NCBI GenBank assembly: GCA_946480785.1
Contig: CAMLLD010000019.1
Location: forward strand, 9,367 to 73,366
DNA: 64,000 nt
Reading direction: 5' to 3'
Origin: an uncultured Blastocatellia bacterium
GTDB taxonomy: Bacteria > Acidobacteriota > Blastocatellia > Pyrinomonadales > Pyrinomonadaceae
The notes below the pieces were generated by a model. The model was not told the DNA's origin and did not search any database. It was given only the letters and a program-made list of their open reading frames with translations. A program made the translations under genes and the position numbers. Of the stretch, positions 9,378 through 16,724 are shown in pieces (within the stretch, counting starts at the first letter, position 1; each line of letters starts with the position of its first letter).

Positions 9378-9407
9378 TTGACAGCCATTTACCTCCGTTC
9401 CTATACT
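9378..9407 (+). promoter_or_regulatory. Sigma-70 type promoter of tRNA-Phe
   Basis: TTGACA (9378-9383), an 18-base spacer and TATACT (9402-9407). Transcription would start near 9414, about 17 bases before the mature tRNA end. Confidence 0.75.
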
Positions 9408-9430
9408 ACGCGGTCTTTTTCACACCATCT

Positions 9431-9506
9431 GGCCAGGTAGCTCAGTTGGTAGAGCGCGGCCCTGAAAAGGCCGGCGTCGGCGGTTCGATTCCGTCCCTGG
9501 CCACCA
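9431..9506 (+). tRNA. tRNA-Phe (GAA)
   Basis: A 76-base cloverleaf including an encoded CCA. The acceptor stem GGCCAGG pairs with CCTGGCC, the D arm is GCTC...GAGC, the anticodon stem CGGCC/GGCCG encloses loop CTGAAAA (anticodon GAA, Phe), and the T arm carries the TTCGATT loop. All stems pair fully. I found no copy of its 3' end nearby, so there is no sign of an integrated element. Confidence 0.97.
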
Positions 9507-9557
9507 CTTCAAAACAGCTTACAGACTAACTGGGTTGTCGCTTATACCCAACCGTAC

Positions 9558-10448
9558 TTAAATCCCGGTTCGGGGCCGAGTGAGTAGGTGAACTCGCACT
9601 ATTGCCGGCAAGTAAGCGTTATCGAGAATCATGTATGGGTTCTCGGCCGTTAACTCGAGTACTCGACCAAGACTTATCCGCACTCGCTCATTAACTTCAT
9701 CACACAGCACGAACTCTTTACGCGGATCATAGAGACAGGCCTCGACGGTTATCTGCTCGGGGATGAAGATGCCGCCCTGGCGCAACTGCGGCGCGAGATT
9801 CAAGGTGATAGCCGCTTGCGGTTCTTTCTCCAGCGATCTTTGCATTGTCTCGGTGATGATTATATGAGGGGCACGCGGGTGGACGTATGAAGCGGCGTCC
9901 GCCTGGACGTACTCACGCACATAATCTCTCAGTCCCAGAGTTTCAAAAATGCGCGCGGCAGACTCCAGCGAACGACTGTGTATGTCGAGCAGTGTGAACT
10001 GAACCTCGCCGGCGCTGAATTGCGTGGCCAAAGGAGTGGCCAAAGTAGCGAAAGGCCCGCACCCGGCATATAGAACGTCGATCGTTTCGTTAGGAAACCG
10101 CTTTTGCGCCTCAATCACCGCGCCATATACGCCTCTCAAGAATTTAGCGGTCCTCGCACAATCCAATACACACGTGGCAGCATCCGCCGGAGAGAGGGCT
10201 TTTCCGTTTGGAAGCAGCGTACTCTGTGAATCAACGGGATCACTCAAGCCATCTACGCCGCTGAGTTTCGAGAAGATGGAGTGCAGTCGTATCGTAGCTT
10301 CCGCGAGCCGTTTCTGGTCGTCTGTCCGAAGTAACTCTTCGGTGAGTTGTTTCAACTGATGGAGACAGCTTTGCGTGATATGCACCACCTGTAAAATATA
10401 TTTCGAGTCGACAATATAGTGTAGGTGTGGTAAACATGACCTCCCCAA
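9558..10448 (-). CDS. Class I SAM-dependent methyltransferase
   Basis: Up to 296 residues. The SAM-binding motif I is [17 protein letters not shown] (middle of the protein), followed by [11 protein letters not shown] (acidic end of the second strand). [15 protein letters not shown] resembles the acidic double-E loop of protein arginine methyltransferase-type folds, followed by a beta-rich C-terminal domain. The substrate is unknown. The start is uncertain: the longest frame begins with a TTG at 10448 inside the divergent HTH gene, while GTGs at 10388 or 10385 would leave a normal divergent promoter gap. The gene looks less GC-rich than its neighbours, which hints at transfer. Confidence 0.8.
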   Translation of the reverse strand: MGRSCLPHLHYIVDSKYILQVVHITQSCLHQLKQLTEELLRTDDQKRLAEATIRLHSIFSKLSGVDGLSDPVDSQSTLLPNGKALSPADAATCVLDCARTAKFLRGVYGAVIEAQKRFPNETIDVLYAGCGPFATLATPLATQFSAGEVQFTLLDIHSRSLESAARIFETLGLRDYVREYVQADAASYVHPRAPHIIITETMQRSLEKEPQAAITLNLAPQLRQGGIFIPEQITVEACLYDPRKEFVLCDEVNERVRISLGRVLELTAENPYMILDNAYLPAIVRVHLLTRPRTGI

Positions 10449-10696
10449 TCATGATTGTAGCCACGATCGACAAACTGTTGGCCAATGAAAAGCGCACCTT
10501 CTATTGGCTGGCGAAGGAGACGGGTGTCAGTCATACAACGTTGTGGCGGCTGAAAAAGGGTAAGGCAGTGGGCATCAATTTCGAAACGCTCGAAAAAATC
10601 TGTCGCGCTCTCAGATGCCAGCCCGGCGATGTTTTGCTTCTCACAAATAGAAAACTTCTCCCGAAAAGTTCCAAGAAAACCGTGCGGAAGTCCTGA
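10436..10696 (+). CDS. XRE/Cro-type helix-turn-helix regulator
   Basis: About 86 residues from the ATG at 10436 (GTG 10427 and ATG 10451 are alternatives; AGGTG at 10423-10427 is a usable ribosome-binding site for 10436). The HTH spans [22 protein letters not shown], with [23 protein letters not shown] after it, the standard Cro/C1 layout of very small regulators. It is divergent from, and partly overlaps the 5' end of, the methyltransferase gene, so it probably controls both promoters. The tail ([14 protein letters not shown]) is basic. Confidence 0.85.
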   Translation: MTSPIMIVATIDKLLANEKRTFYWLAKETGVSHTTLWRLKKGKAVGINFETLEKICRALRCQPGDVLLLTNRKLLPKSSKKTVRKS

Positions 10697-10801
10697 TCGA
10701 AGCGGACTTGAACTCAGGGCGGTTGCCAGGGATACAAAGCGTTTTGTTGAAGGTGCGGCTAAGCTTTTTCACGTCATAGCGGCAGCACAGGAACAGGAAG
10801 C

Positions 10802-12352
10802 ATGAGAATTTTACTTTATAACCCAGACAACGGAGTGACAAGGAATTTCATGCCGCACCTGTGGATGTTTCTGCTCAAGTCACTCACTCCGCCCGAGCAC
10901 GAAGTGTTACTGATCGACGGCAACGCGAAACCGATGAACGAGCAGCAACTCGTTCGCTTCGCTCGAAGGGAACGTATCGATCTAGTCGGCATCGGCGCCA
11001 TGACGCGAATGATCGCCCGGGCTTATTCCTTTGCCGATGCGCTTCGTACGGCCGGTATTCCCGTAGTGATGGGTGGTCCACATGTGACCGAGATACCCGA
11101 CGAAGCGCTCGGTCGTGATGGTGGGCCGCGACATGCTGACGCAGTGGCGCTCGGTGAAGCCGATGAAACATGGCCGAGGATCGTTGCTGATGCTGCGCGC
11201 GGCCAGTTGAAAGAAATCTACGCCCCGGTTGACGACGCTGGCAAAGAACGAAAGCCGAGCCTCAAGCCGTACCCGGTAATTCCGTGGGACAAGATCGAAC
11301 TCGAGCAGTTCAATCTGATCCCCAAAATGCTTCGCAGTCTCACTGAGCGACATGGCGCCGGATGGAAACACTTGAACATGATACCGATCGAATCGGGCCG
11401 CGGTTGTCCGTATGGTTGCGAGTTTTGCACGGTAACAGGTTTCTTCGGCGATTCGATCCGCTTTAGAAGTAATGAAAGCGTCGTCAACGAACTACTGCTG
11501 TTGAAGCAGCGCGCCCGCAGTGAACGCGGACAAATCATCGTGTTCTTCATCGATGATAATTTTGCGATCAATAAAAACCGCACCAAGTCACTACTCCGAG
11601 ACATCATCGCCGCCGACGCGCAGTTACCCTGGACCGCGCAAATCAGCGCGAACCTGCTGCGCGATGAAGAACTCGTCGACCTGATCGCAGCGTCCGGTGG
11701 CAAGTGGATTTTTATCGGGATGGAGTCGCTCGATTCCGTTAACCTGTCAGACGTAAACAAGAGTTTCAACAAGCCGGAAGAATACACGGCGGTGCTAAAC
11801 CGGTTAGCGCGGCGCGATATTTACGCGATCACTTCTTTCATTCTGGGACTCGATAACGACACTCCCGGTGTCGCGGAGCGAACTCTGCAACAGATAAAGC
11901 AGTGGCCTCCGGTACTGCCGGTTTTCAGCCCGCTCACGCCGTTACCCGGCACTCCGCTTTATAAAAGATTAGAAGATGAAGGACGCTTGATCCGGCCGAA
12001 GCACTGGTTGAACTTTGCGCAATACAAAATGTCGCACCAGCCGCTGAAAATGACGATTGCCGAAGCGCACGACGAACTCGATAGAGCGTGGCGCAAGTCC
12101 TACAGTCCGCAGCGCAACGAGCAGGTGGTCGATCAACTTACGGCTGAAAGCATCGACGCGGGCGCAATGCACTTCCTGATGCGGCTGTTCTTCCGCGGCA
12201 TTTACGTTCCTCAGATGACCCGGCGCGCATGGCTCAACTTGATCTTCCAAAACCGCAGATCCATCGTGAAGTTGTTTCGCAAAGGGATCGCGAAATACCG
12301 CGAGACAAGCAAGCAACAGATCCAGAAAGCCACGGCCCCGGCGATAAACTAG
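10802..12352 (+). CDS. B12-binding-domain radical SAM protein
   Basis: 516 residues. The N-terminal cobalamin-binding-like domain (LLYNPDN...; GIGAMTRMIARAYSFADALR; VVMGGPHVTEIPDEAL) lacks the classical DxHxxG motif. The radical SAM core follows with the 4Fe-4S cluster motif CPYGCEFC near residue 205 and IVFFIDDNFAINK after it. The C-terminal helical extension resembles the DUF4070-type tail of this group. Such enzymes often methylate or rearrange unactivated carbon atoms; the substrate here is unknown. ACAGGAACAGGAAGC precedes the ATG. It may form a small functional group with the upstream HTH and methyltransferase genes. Confidence 0.88.
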   Translation: MRILLYNPDNGVTRNFMPHLWMFLLKSLTPPEHEVLLIDGNAKPMNEQQLVRFARRERIDLVGIGAMTRMIARAYSFADALRTAGIPVVMGGPHVTEIPDEALGRDGGPRHADAVALGEADETWPRIVADAARGQLKEIYAPVDDAGKERKPSLKPYPVIPWDKIELEQFNLIPKMLRSLTERHGAGWKHLNMIPIESGRGCPYGCEFCTVTGFFGDSIRFRSNESVVNELLLLKQRARSERGQIIVFFIDDNFAINKNRTKSLLRDIIAADAQLPWTAQISANLLRDEELVDLIAASGGKWIFIGMESLDSVNLSDVNKSFNKPEEYTAVLNRLARRDIYAITSFILGLDNDTPGVAERTLQQIKQWPPVLPVFSPLTPLPGTPLYKRLEDEGRLIRPKHWLNFAQYKMSHQPLKMTIAEAHDELDRAWRKSYSPQRNEQVVDQLTAESIDAGAMHFLMRLFFRGIYVPQMTRRAWLNLIFQNRRSIVKLFRKGIAKYRETSKQQIQKATAPAIN

Positions 12353-12363
12353 CCGACGACACG

Positions 12364-13944
12364 TCAACCGGCCAGATCCATATTCGCAATCTCCACCTGA
12401 CTCTCCGGCCGGCGCTCGCGTTGTTCGCCGACGCCTTGCATCAAACGCCGGATCGGAATCGCGAGCAGCCCGAGCGCGATGCCGGAAACGATCAACGACA
12501 AAGTTGTAGCGTTGAGAAGCTGAGGCATCTGGTCCAACTTCTCCGGATCGACTCGCCCGCCGACCAGGCCGGCGATGAGGTTCCCGAGAGCGGCAGCGAG
12601 AAACCAGATCCCCATCACCTGGCCGACGTATCGGCGCGGCGAGAGCTTCGTCATCGAAGACAGACCAACCGGCGAGATACACAACTCGCCAAACGTCTGA
12701 AACAGATAACTGAACACTAGCCACAACGCCGAAACCTTAACAACGCCGCCACTACTCACCACGATGCGCGCCGCGGGTATCATTACCAGGAAACCAACAC
12801 CGGTCAGCAGCAGACCAACCGAAAACTTCGTCGGGCTCGAAAGATCGCGGCCACTCCTGCCGAGACGCGTCCAAAGCCACGCGAACACCGGCGCGAAGAT
12901 GATGATGAATGCCGAGTTCACTGATTGGAACCACACCGCCGGCACTTCGAAACTCCCGACCTTGCGATTCGTGAAGTCTTTCGCGAAGAGATTCAGAGAA
13001 GTGGGCGCTTGTTCGAAGGCGGACCAGAAAACCGCCGCGAACACAAACAGCACGCCGATCACCAACAGCCGCTTCTTCTCGTTACTGTCGAGACCACCGG
13101 CGACGAACAAGTAGCCGAAATAAACCACCGCGAGCGAAACGAGCACGTAAGTCAGGTAATGACCCATCACTTGGGCGTCGAGCGTTATCACATGCGCGCC
13201 CGCCAGAATTACGACGAGAGCAACGATCGTCACGCCGACTGCGACGTAAGTCTTCGCGCGAATTTGTTGGCGGCGACGGATCGCCGGATCGGGATCGAGC
13301 GAAGGATAAGCGCCAATCTCACCGAGCATCGGCTTAGCCTGCCTCGCGAACACGAGCACGCCGAAGAGCATTCCCACGCCCGCCGCGCCGAAGCCCCAGT
13401 GCCAACCGATGATCTCTCCGAGAAATCCCGTGACGAGTTGACCCGCAAACGAGCCGAGATTTATGCCCATGTAAAAGATCGAAAAGCCGGCGTCGCGTCG
13501 CGAGCCACCTTCGGGATAGAGCTCACCGACGATCGCGGAGATGTTTGGTTTCAAGAGGCCTGTGCCGAATACGATCAAGATCAGTCCGACGAAGAACGGC
13601 AGTTTCCCGTTCGCGAAAGCTGAGAAACCGATAGAGATATGGCCTGCAGCGATGAGGACAGCGCCGTAAAGAATCGCGCGCCGTAAGCCCAGCAGGCGAT
13701 CCGCGAGCCAACCGCCCGGCAGTGACGAGAGATACACTGACGCCGCGTAGATGCCGACGATGGCCGACGCCTCATTGCGGTCGAAGCCGAAGCCGCGCTC
13801 GGCCAGCGCCGCCGACATGAAAAGAATCAGGAGCGGCCGGAGGCCATAGAACGAGAACCGTTCCCACATCTCGGTCAAAAAGAGAGTTCGCAAAGCCGGC
13901 GGGTGTCCCGTATTCTTCGCGACTTGCTGGTTGTCAGACTGCAT
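12364..13944 (-). CDS. Proton-dependent oligopeptide transporter (POT/PTR2 family)
   Basis: Inner-membrane MFS carrier importing di-/tripeptides with protons. 526 residues from the ATG at 13944, which has a perfect GGAGG 6 bases upstream; the longer frame to 14001 is rejected. The first helix carries the family signature TEMWERFSFYGLRPLL (ExxERFxYY type), and FSIFYMGINLGSFAGQLVTG is the PTR2 signature 2. Twelve to fourteen hydrophobic segments are visible. It is divergent from a winged-helix membrane regulator, with a 140-base shared intergenic region. Confidence 0.93.
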   Translation of the reverse strand: MQSDNQQVAKNTGHPPALRTLFLTEMWERFSFYGLRPLLILFMSAALAERGFGFDRNEASAIVGIYAASVYLSSLPGGWLADRLLGLRRAILYGAVLIAAGHISIGFSAFANGKLPFFVGLILIVFGTGLLKPNISAIVGELYPEGGSRRDAGFSIFYMGINLGSFAGQLVTGFLGEIIGWHWGFGAAGVGMLFGVLVFARQAKPMLGEIGAYPSLDPDPAIRRRQQIRAKTYVAVGVTIVALVVILAGAHVITLDAQVMGHYLTYVLVSLAVVYFGYLFVAGGLDSNEKKRLLVIGVLFVFAAVFWSAFEQAPTSLNLFAKDFTNRKVGSFEVPAVWFQSVNSAFIIIFAPVFAWLWTRLGRSGRDLSSPTKFSVGLLLTGVGFLVMIPAARIVVSSGGVVKVSALWLVFSYLFQTFGELCISPVGLSSMTKLSPRRYVGQVMGIWFLAAALGNLIAGLVGGRVDPEKLDQMPQLLNATTLSLIVSGIALGLLAIPIRRLMQGVGEQRERRPESQVEIANMDLAG

Positions 13945-14016
13945 AAGCACCTCCGTAGCGCTGGCCTTTCGTAAACGTGGCCACGCTAGCAGCTCGGACA
14001 AAAGCAGTATCGAAAC

Positions 14017-14044
14017 AGTTCGGAAACTTCGCGGAAGTTCTGAA
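14017..14044. promoter_or_regulatory. Candidate operator between the peptide transporter and its divergent regulator
   Basis: AGTTCGGAA (14017-14025) and AGTTCTGAA (14036-14044) are near-identical direct repeats 19 bp apart. Between them lies the palindrome AACTTC-GCG-GAAGTT (14025-14039). Winged-helix regulators of the OmpR class bind direct repeats, so this is a reasonable binding site for the protein encoded just downstream. Confidence 0.4.
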
Positions 14045-14088
14045 GAAATAGGGAAGAAACGCGGAAATTAGACTATTCTGTGGGCCTC

Positions 14089-15444
14089 ATGGATCGAAAG
14101 CCTCTCAAAACCTACCTCTTCGCGCCGTTCAAACTCGATTTGGAAAAGGGCTACCTGTATCGCGAAGACGGCGAGGAGGTCGAGCTGACGGCCACGCCGA
14201 GAAAGATCCTCGAGTACATGCTGGAGAACACCAGCGAGCAGGGAGACACGCTTTTCACGAGAGACAAAATCATCGGCGGGGTCTGGGGGAATGTGGCAGT
14301 CGAGAGCGCCACGCTCGACAAGCACATCGCCGCGCTGCGTAAAGCCTTCGGCCGCGGTGAACGCGACCAGTCGGTAATCGAAACGAAGCATCGCGAAGGC
14401 TATCGCTTCAAGTTGCCGGTGCGGCGGATGTATGAAGACGCAAACACTCACGCGGTCACTGCTCCTGTAAGCGTGCACGAGACTTCACCTGCGCGGCCGT
14501 TCGCCGACACGTTTGGGTCCTGGCTACTGGGTCGTGGCGGTGGAAGTATCATGCTGCTGATCGTAGTGCTCGTCGCTGCGACTGTCGCAGCTTCAATCTT
14601 CTACCGCAGTTGTGTGGCGCTGGCGCAAACTATCGCTAGCGCCGGTCAATGCATAGTTATTTTCGTGTTGTTTCTACATGCTCTGCTGAACAGACCCGGA
14701 GAGTTGTCCTTAAACAAAAACAGAGCAGAACTCGCTGAAGCTGGGTACAACGACGTCGACGAATACGCTGCGGAAAGACCGATACTCGAGAAAGCCTTAG
14801 GTCAGTTCACGAAATGGTGGTCCGCGATGCTCTTGTCGTGGGTCGCGCTGTATCTCGTCTACGCGTGGGAAACGTGGGGCATCGAATGCTCCGCCAGCTC
14901 CAGCAGTCAGACGGCATCGATTCTCGAAGCGATTCTCAACATCGTTAACACTTCGCTCGTGATTCTCTGTTACGACGTGCTCAACAAAGAGCCGGGCCGG
15001 CGACGAAAGAGCGGATTGTTCACTGGTCCCGCGGCGATCGGTCTCGCGTTGCTGGCGGTGATTCCGTTGTTGTCCGGATTAAGAGTCCTGACTCCCGATC
15101 AAGGTCTGGCCGCGTTCACTTTGCTGACCGGACTTTACGCCGGCATTTACATGGCGCTATTCGTCGCGCGCTTGCAGAGCAAGTTTCTCGATCCCGCGCC
15201 GCTGCTGGTGGTCCTGCTCTTCTCTTACACGGCCATTCAACCGTTAGCGCTCTATATCCAAACCTCGAAGGATTGGGCCTGGGTGGTGCTCGATTACGCG
15301 CTCGTGCTCAAGTGCCTGTTGTATCTATACGTTTTCTGGTTGATACAGTCCGGCGATCTCCTGTTTTATTTTCGCGAAGCCAAACGAAACTACGACGACC
15401 GCGTCGATCAGCGGCGCCGCGCCCACCGCCGCCTCATCAACTGA
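14089..15444 (+). CDS. Winged-helix DNA-binding protein with a polytopic membrane domain
   Basis: One-component membrane regulator. Residues ~5-110 form an OmpR/PhoB-type winged helix (FAPFKLDLEKGYLYREDGEEVELTATPRKILEYML ... VWGNVAVESATLDKHIAALRKAFG ... IETKHREGYRF), the ToxR/CadC layout. A short linker leads to about eight hydrophobic helices instead of the usual single TM plus periplasmic sensor; there is no visible extracellular sensor domain. The ATG at 14089 is preferred; a GTG at 14080 is possible. It is divergent from the oligopeptide transporter, its likely target. A basic stretch (RRRAHRRLIN) ends the protein. Confidence 0.85.
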   Translation: MDRKPLKTYLFAPFKLDLEKGYLYREDGEEVELTATPRKILEYMLENTSEQGDTLFTRDKIIGGVWGNVAVESATLDKHIAALRKAFGRGERDQSVIETKHREGYRFKLPVRRMYEDANTHAVTAPVSVHETSPARPFADTFGSWLLGRGGGSIMLLIVVLVAATVAASIFYRSCVALAQTIASAGQCIVIFVLFLHALLNRPGELSLNKNRAELAEAGYNDVDEYAAERPILEKALGQFTKWWSAMLLSWVALYLVYAWETWGIECSASSSSQTASILEAILNIVNTSLVILCYDVLNKEPGRRRKSGLFTGPAAIGLALLAVIPLLSGLRVLTPDQGLAAFTLLTGLYAGIYMALFVARLQSKFLDPAPLLVVLLFSYTAIQPLALYIQTSKDWAWVVLDYALVLKCLLYLYVFWLIQSGDLLFYFREAKRNYDDRVDQRRRAHRRLIN

Positions 15445-15445
15445 C

Positions 15446-15901
15446 CTACCGCTGCCAGTAACGTCTTATTCGCTCTCCCAACAACGGGAACGGAACGTAG
15501 TCGGCGCTGCGGCCGGCGCGGCGGAGTTCGCCCACCATGCGCATCGCGCCGTCGGCGTTGCGCGTGTGCACGAGGATGGTGGAGGCGCGCTGGAGTTCGG
15601 GGTTCGCGCAGAGCCACGCTGCGATCGCGTAACCGGTACGTTCGTCGTCGGTGGAATCGGCGTTGTAGTGTTCGGGATGGAGATCGTGGTCGAGAAAGAT
15701 CGCGTCGTAAGAGCTCGCGCTCAACAAACGCTGCGCTTCCGCGACGTTGTGCGCGATGTCCACGACGTCGCCTTTGAAGTGACTCGTAAACCAACGATGC
15801 CGTCGCGTATCGTCGTCAAGCAGGAAAACTCGGATTGGATGGCGCTCGGCCCGCACGCTGCTGATGCCGAGCTTGGTGAGTAACGACTGCAACAAATTCA
15901 T
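15446..15901 (-). CDS. Receiver-like protein, probably of the cyclic-phosphate-processing receiver (cREC) type
   Basis: 151 residues. After a ~22-residue N-terminus comes a receiver-fold domain: IRVFLLDDDTRRHRWF (acidic pocket), YDAIFLDHDL (Asp at the phosphoacceptor position), ERTGYAIAAWL, and TILVHTRNADGAMRMVGEL. The HxxN..GAxxM pattern is what I recall of the cREC family, thought to act on cyclic nucleotide-like ligands rather than to take part in phosphorelay. No kinase or effector domain is attached. It ends two bases after the convergent winged-helix gene. An ordinary stand-alone response regulator is the alternative. Confidence 0.7.
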   Translation of the reverse strand: MNLLQSLLTKLGISSVRAERHPIRVFLLDDDTRRHRWFTSHFKGDVVDIAHNVAEAQRLLSASSYDAIFLDHDLHPEHYNADSTDDERTGYAIAAWLCANPELQRASTILVHTRNADGAMRMVGELRRAGRSADYVPFPLLGERIRRYWQR

Positions 15902-16004
15902 CTAAGTTTTGAGTGGCTCCTCTTAAAACGGGTCAGTGTTGCTGTCTCAAAGGCATTATAAGGTATCATCGCTGAGGTTAACCTTTACCACCCGAACGAA
16001 CCAA

Positions 16005-16721
16005 ATGGCGATCGACGAAGGCGCACTCCGCAAGAAGGAGAGCACAGAAGTTTGCGAAGAATGCTTCGGCACTGGAACCAAGCTGGATCCGGTGAAAGGA
16101 GCGATTCCTTGCCCCTGCCGGAGACGCGACCGCTCGCGCAAGTTGATAACCGCCGCGCGCATTCCGCGTCGCTACGAGAAGTGTACTTTTGCGAACTTCA
16201 TCAGCGACCCCGGGACTTCGCAGGATCACGCGCTGTGTCACGCGCACAAATTCGCCAACGAGTACCCGGCCGTCGATCGCGGATTGCTGTTCATGGGACC
16301 AGCCGGTGTCGGCAAGACGCATCTCGCCGTCTCGATCATCCGCGACCTCATCGAAAAAGGTTTTGCGGGCCTGTTTTACGAGTTCGGTTCGCTGCTCAAA
16401 GAGATTCAGGACTCCTATAATCCCGTTTCCAAGTCGTCCGAACTGAAAGTACTGGCGCCGGTTTACCAGGCTGACGTGCTGGTGCTCGATGAATTGGGCG
16501 CGACCGTGCCCACCGAGTGGGTGCGCGACACGATGTACCAGATCATCAACAAGCGTTACAACGATAACAAGCTGACGATTTTTACCACGAACTATTCCGA
16601 TAAAAACGACGAACTCCAGGAACGAATTACCAATCGCCTGCGCAGCCGGCTTTACGAAATGTGCACAAACGTGGTGATGGACGGAGAAGATTACCGCCGG
16701 CGACGCAGGCCGGACTACTGA
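16005..16721 (+). CDS. DnaC/IstB-like AAA+ ATPase
   Basis: 238 residues. A zinc-binding N-terminus (CEECFGTG...CPCRRRD) precedes a AAA+ core with Walker [10 protein letters not shown], Walker B VLVLDELG and sensor-1 FTTNYS. This matches DnaC/DnaI helicase loaders and the IstB transposition proteins. No transposase is adjacent, so a replicative helicase-loader role is favoured. The ATG at 16005 is chosen over a GTG at 15936. It ends 3 bases before carB. Confidence 0.85.
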   Translation: MAIDEGALRKKESTEVCEECFGTGTKLDPVKGAIPCPCRRRDRSRKLITAARIPRRYEKCTFANFISDPGTSQDHALCHAHKFANEYPAVDRGLLFMGPAGVGKTHLAVSIIRDLIEKGFAGLFYEFGSLLKEIQDSYNPVSKSSELKVLAPVYQADVLVLDELGATVPTEWVRDTMYQIINKRYNDNKLTIFTTNYSDKNDELQERITNRLRSRLYEMCTNVVMDGEDYRRRRRPDY

Positions 16722-16724
16722 TAG

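Larger units (their letters stand above)
9050..9430. other. Intergenic region before tRNA-Phe
   Basis: About 380 bases without a plausible gene. It holds a 10-bp inverted repeat (9075-9127), a short tandem repeat (9323-9361) and the tRNA-Phe promoter (9378-9407), listed separately. The rest (9130-9320) is lower in GC than the flanking genes, and I see nothing further in it. Confidence 0.6.

Noticed and set aside
9431..10800. Genomic island integrated at tRNA-Phe
   Set aside because: I see no integrase and no duplicated tRNA 3' end downstream; only a composition shift supports the idea.
16005..16721. IstB as part of an IS21-type insertion sequence
   Set aside because: No IstA transposase or terminal inverted repeats flank the gene; it is tightly linked to carB.
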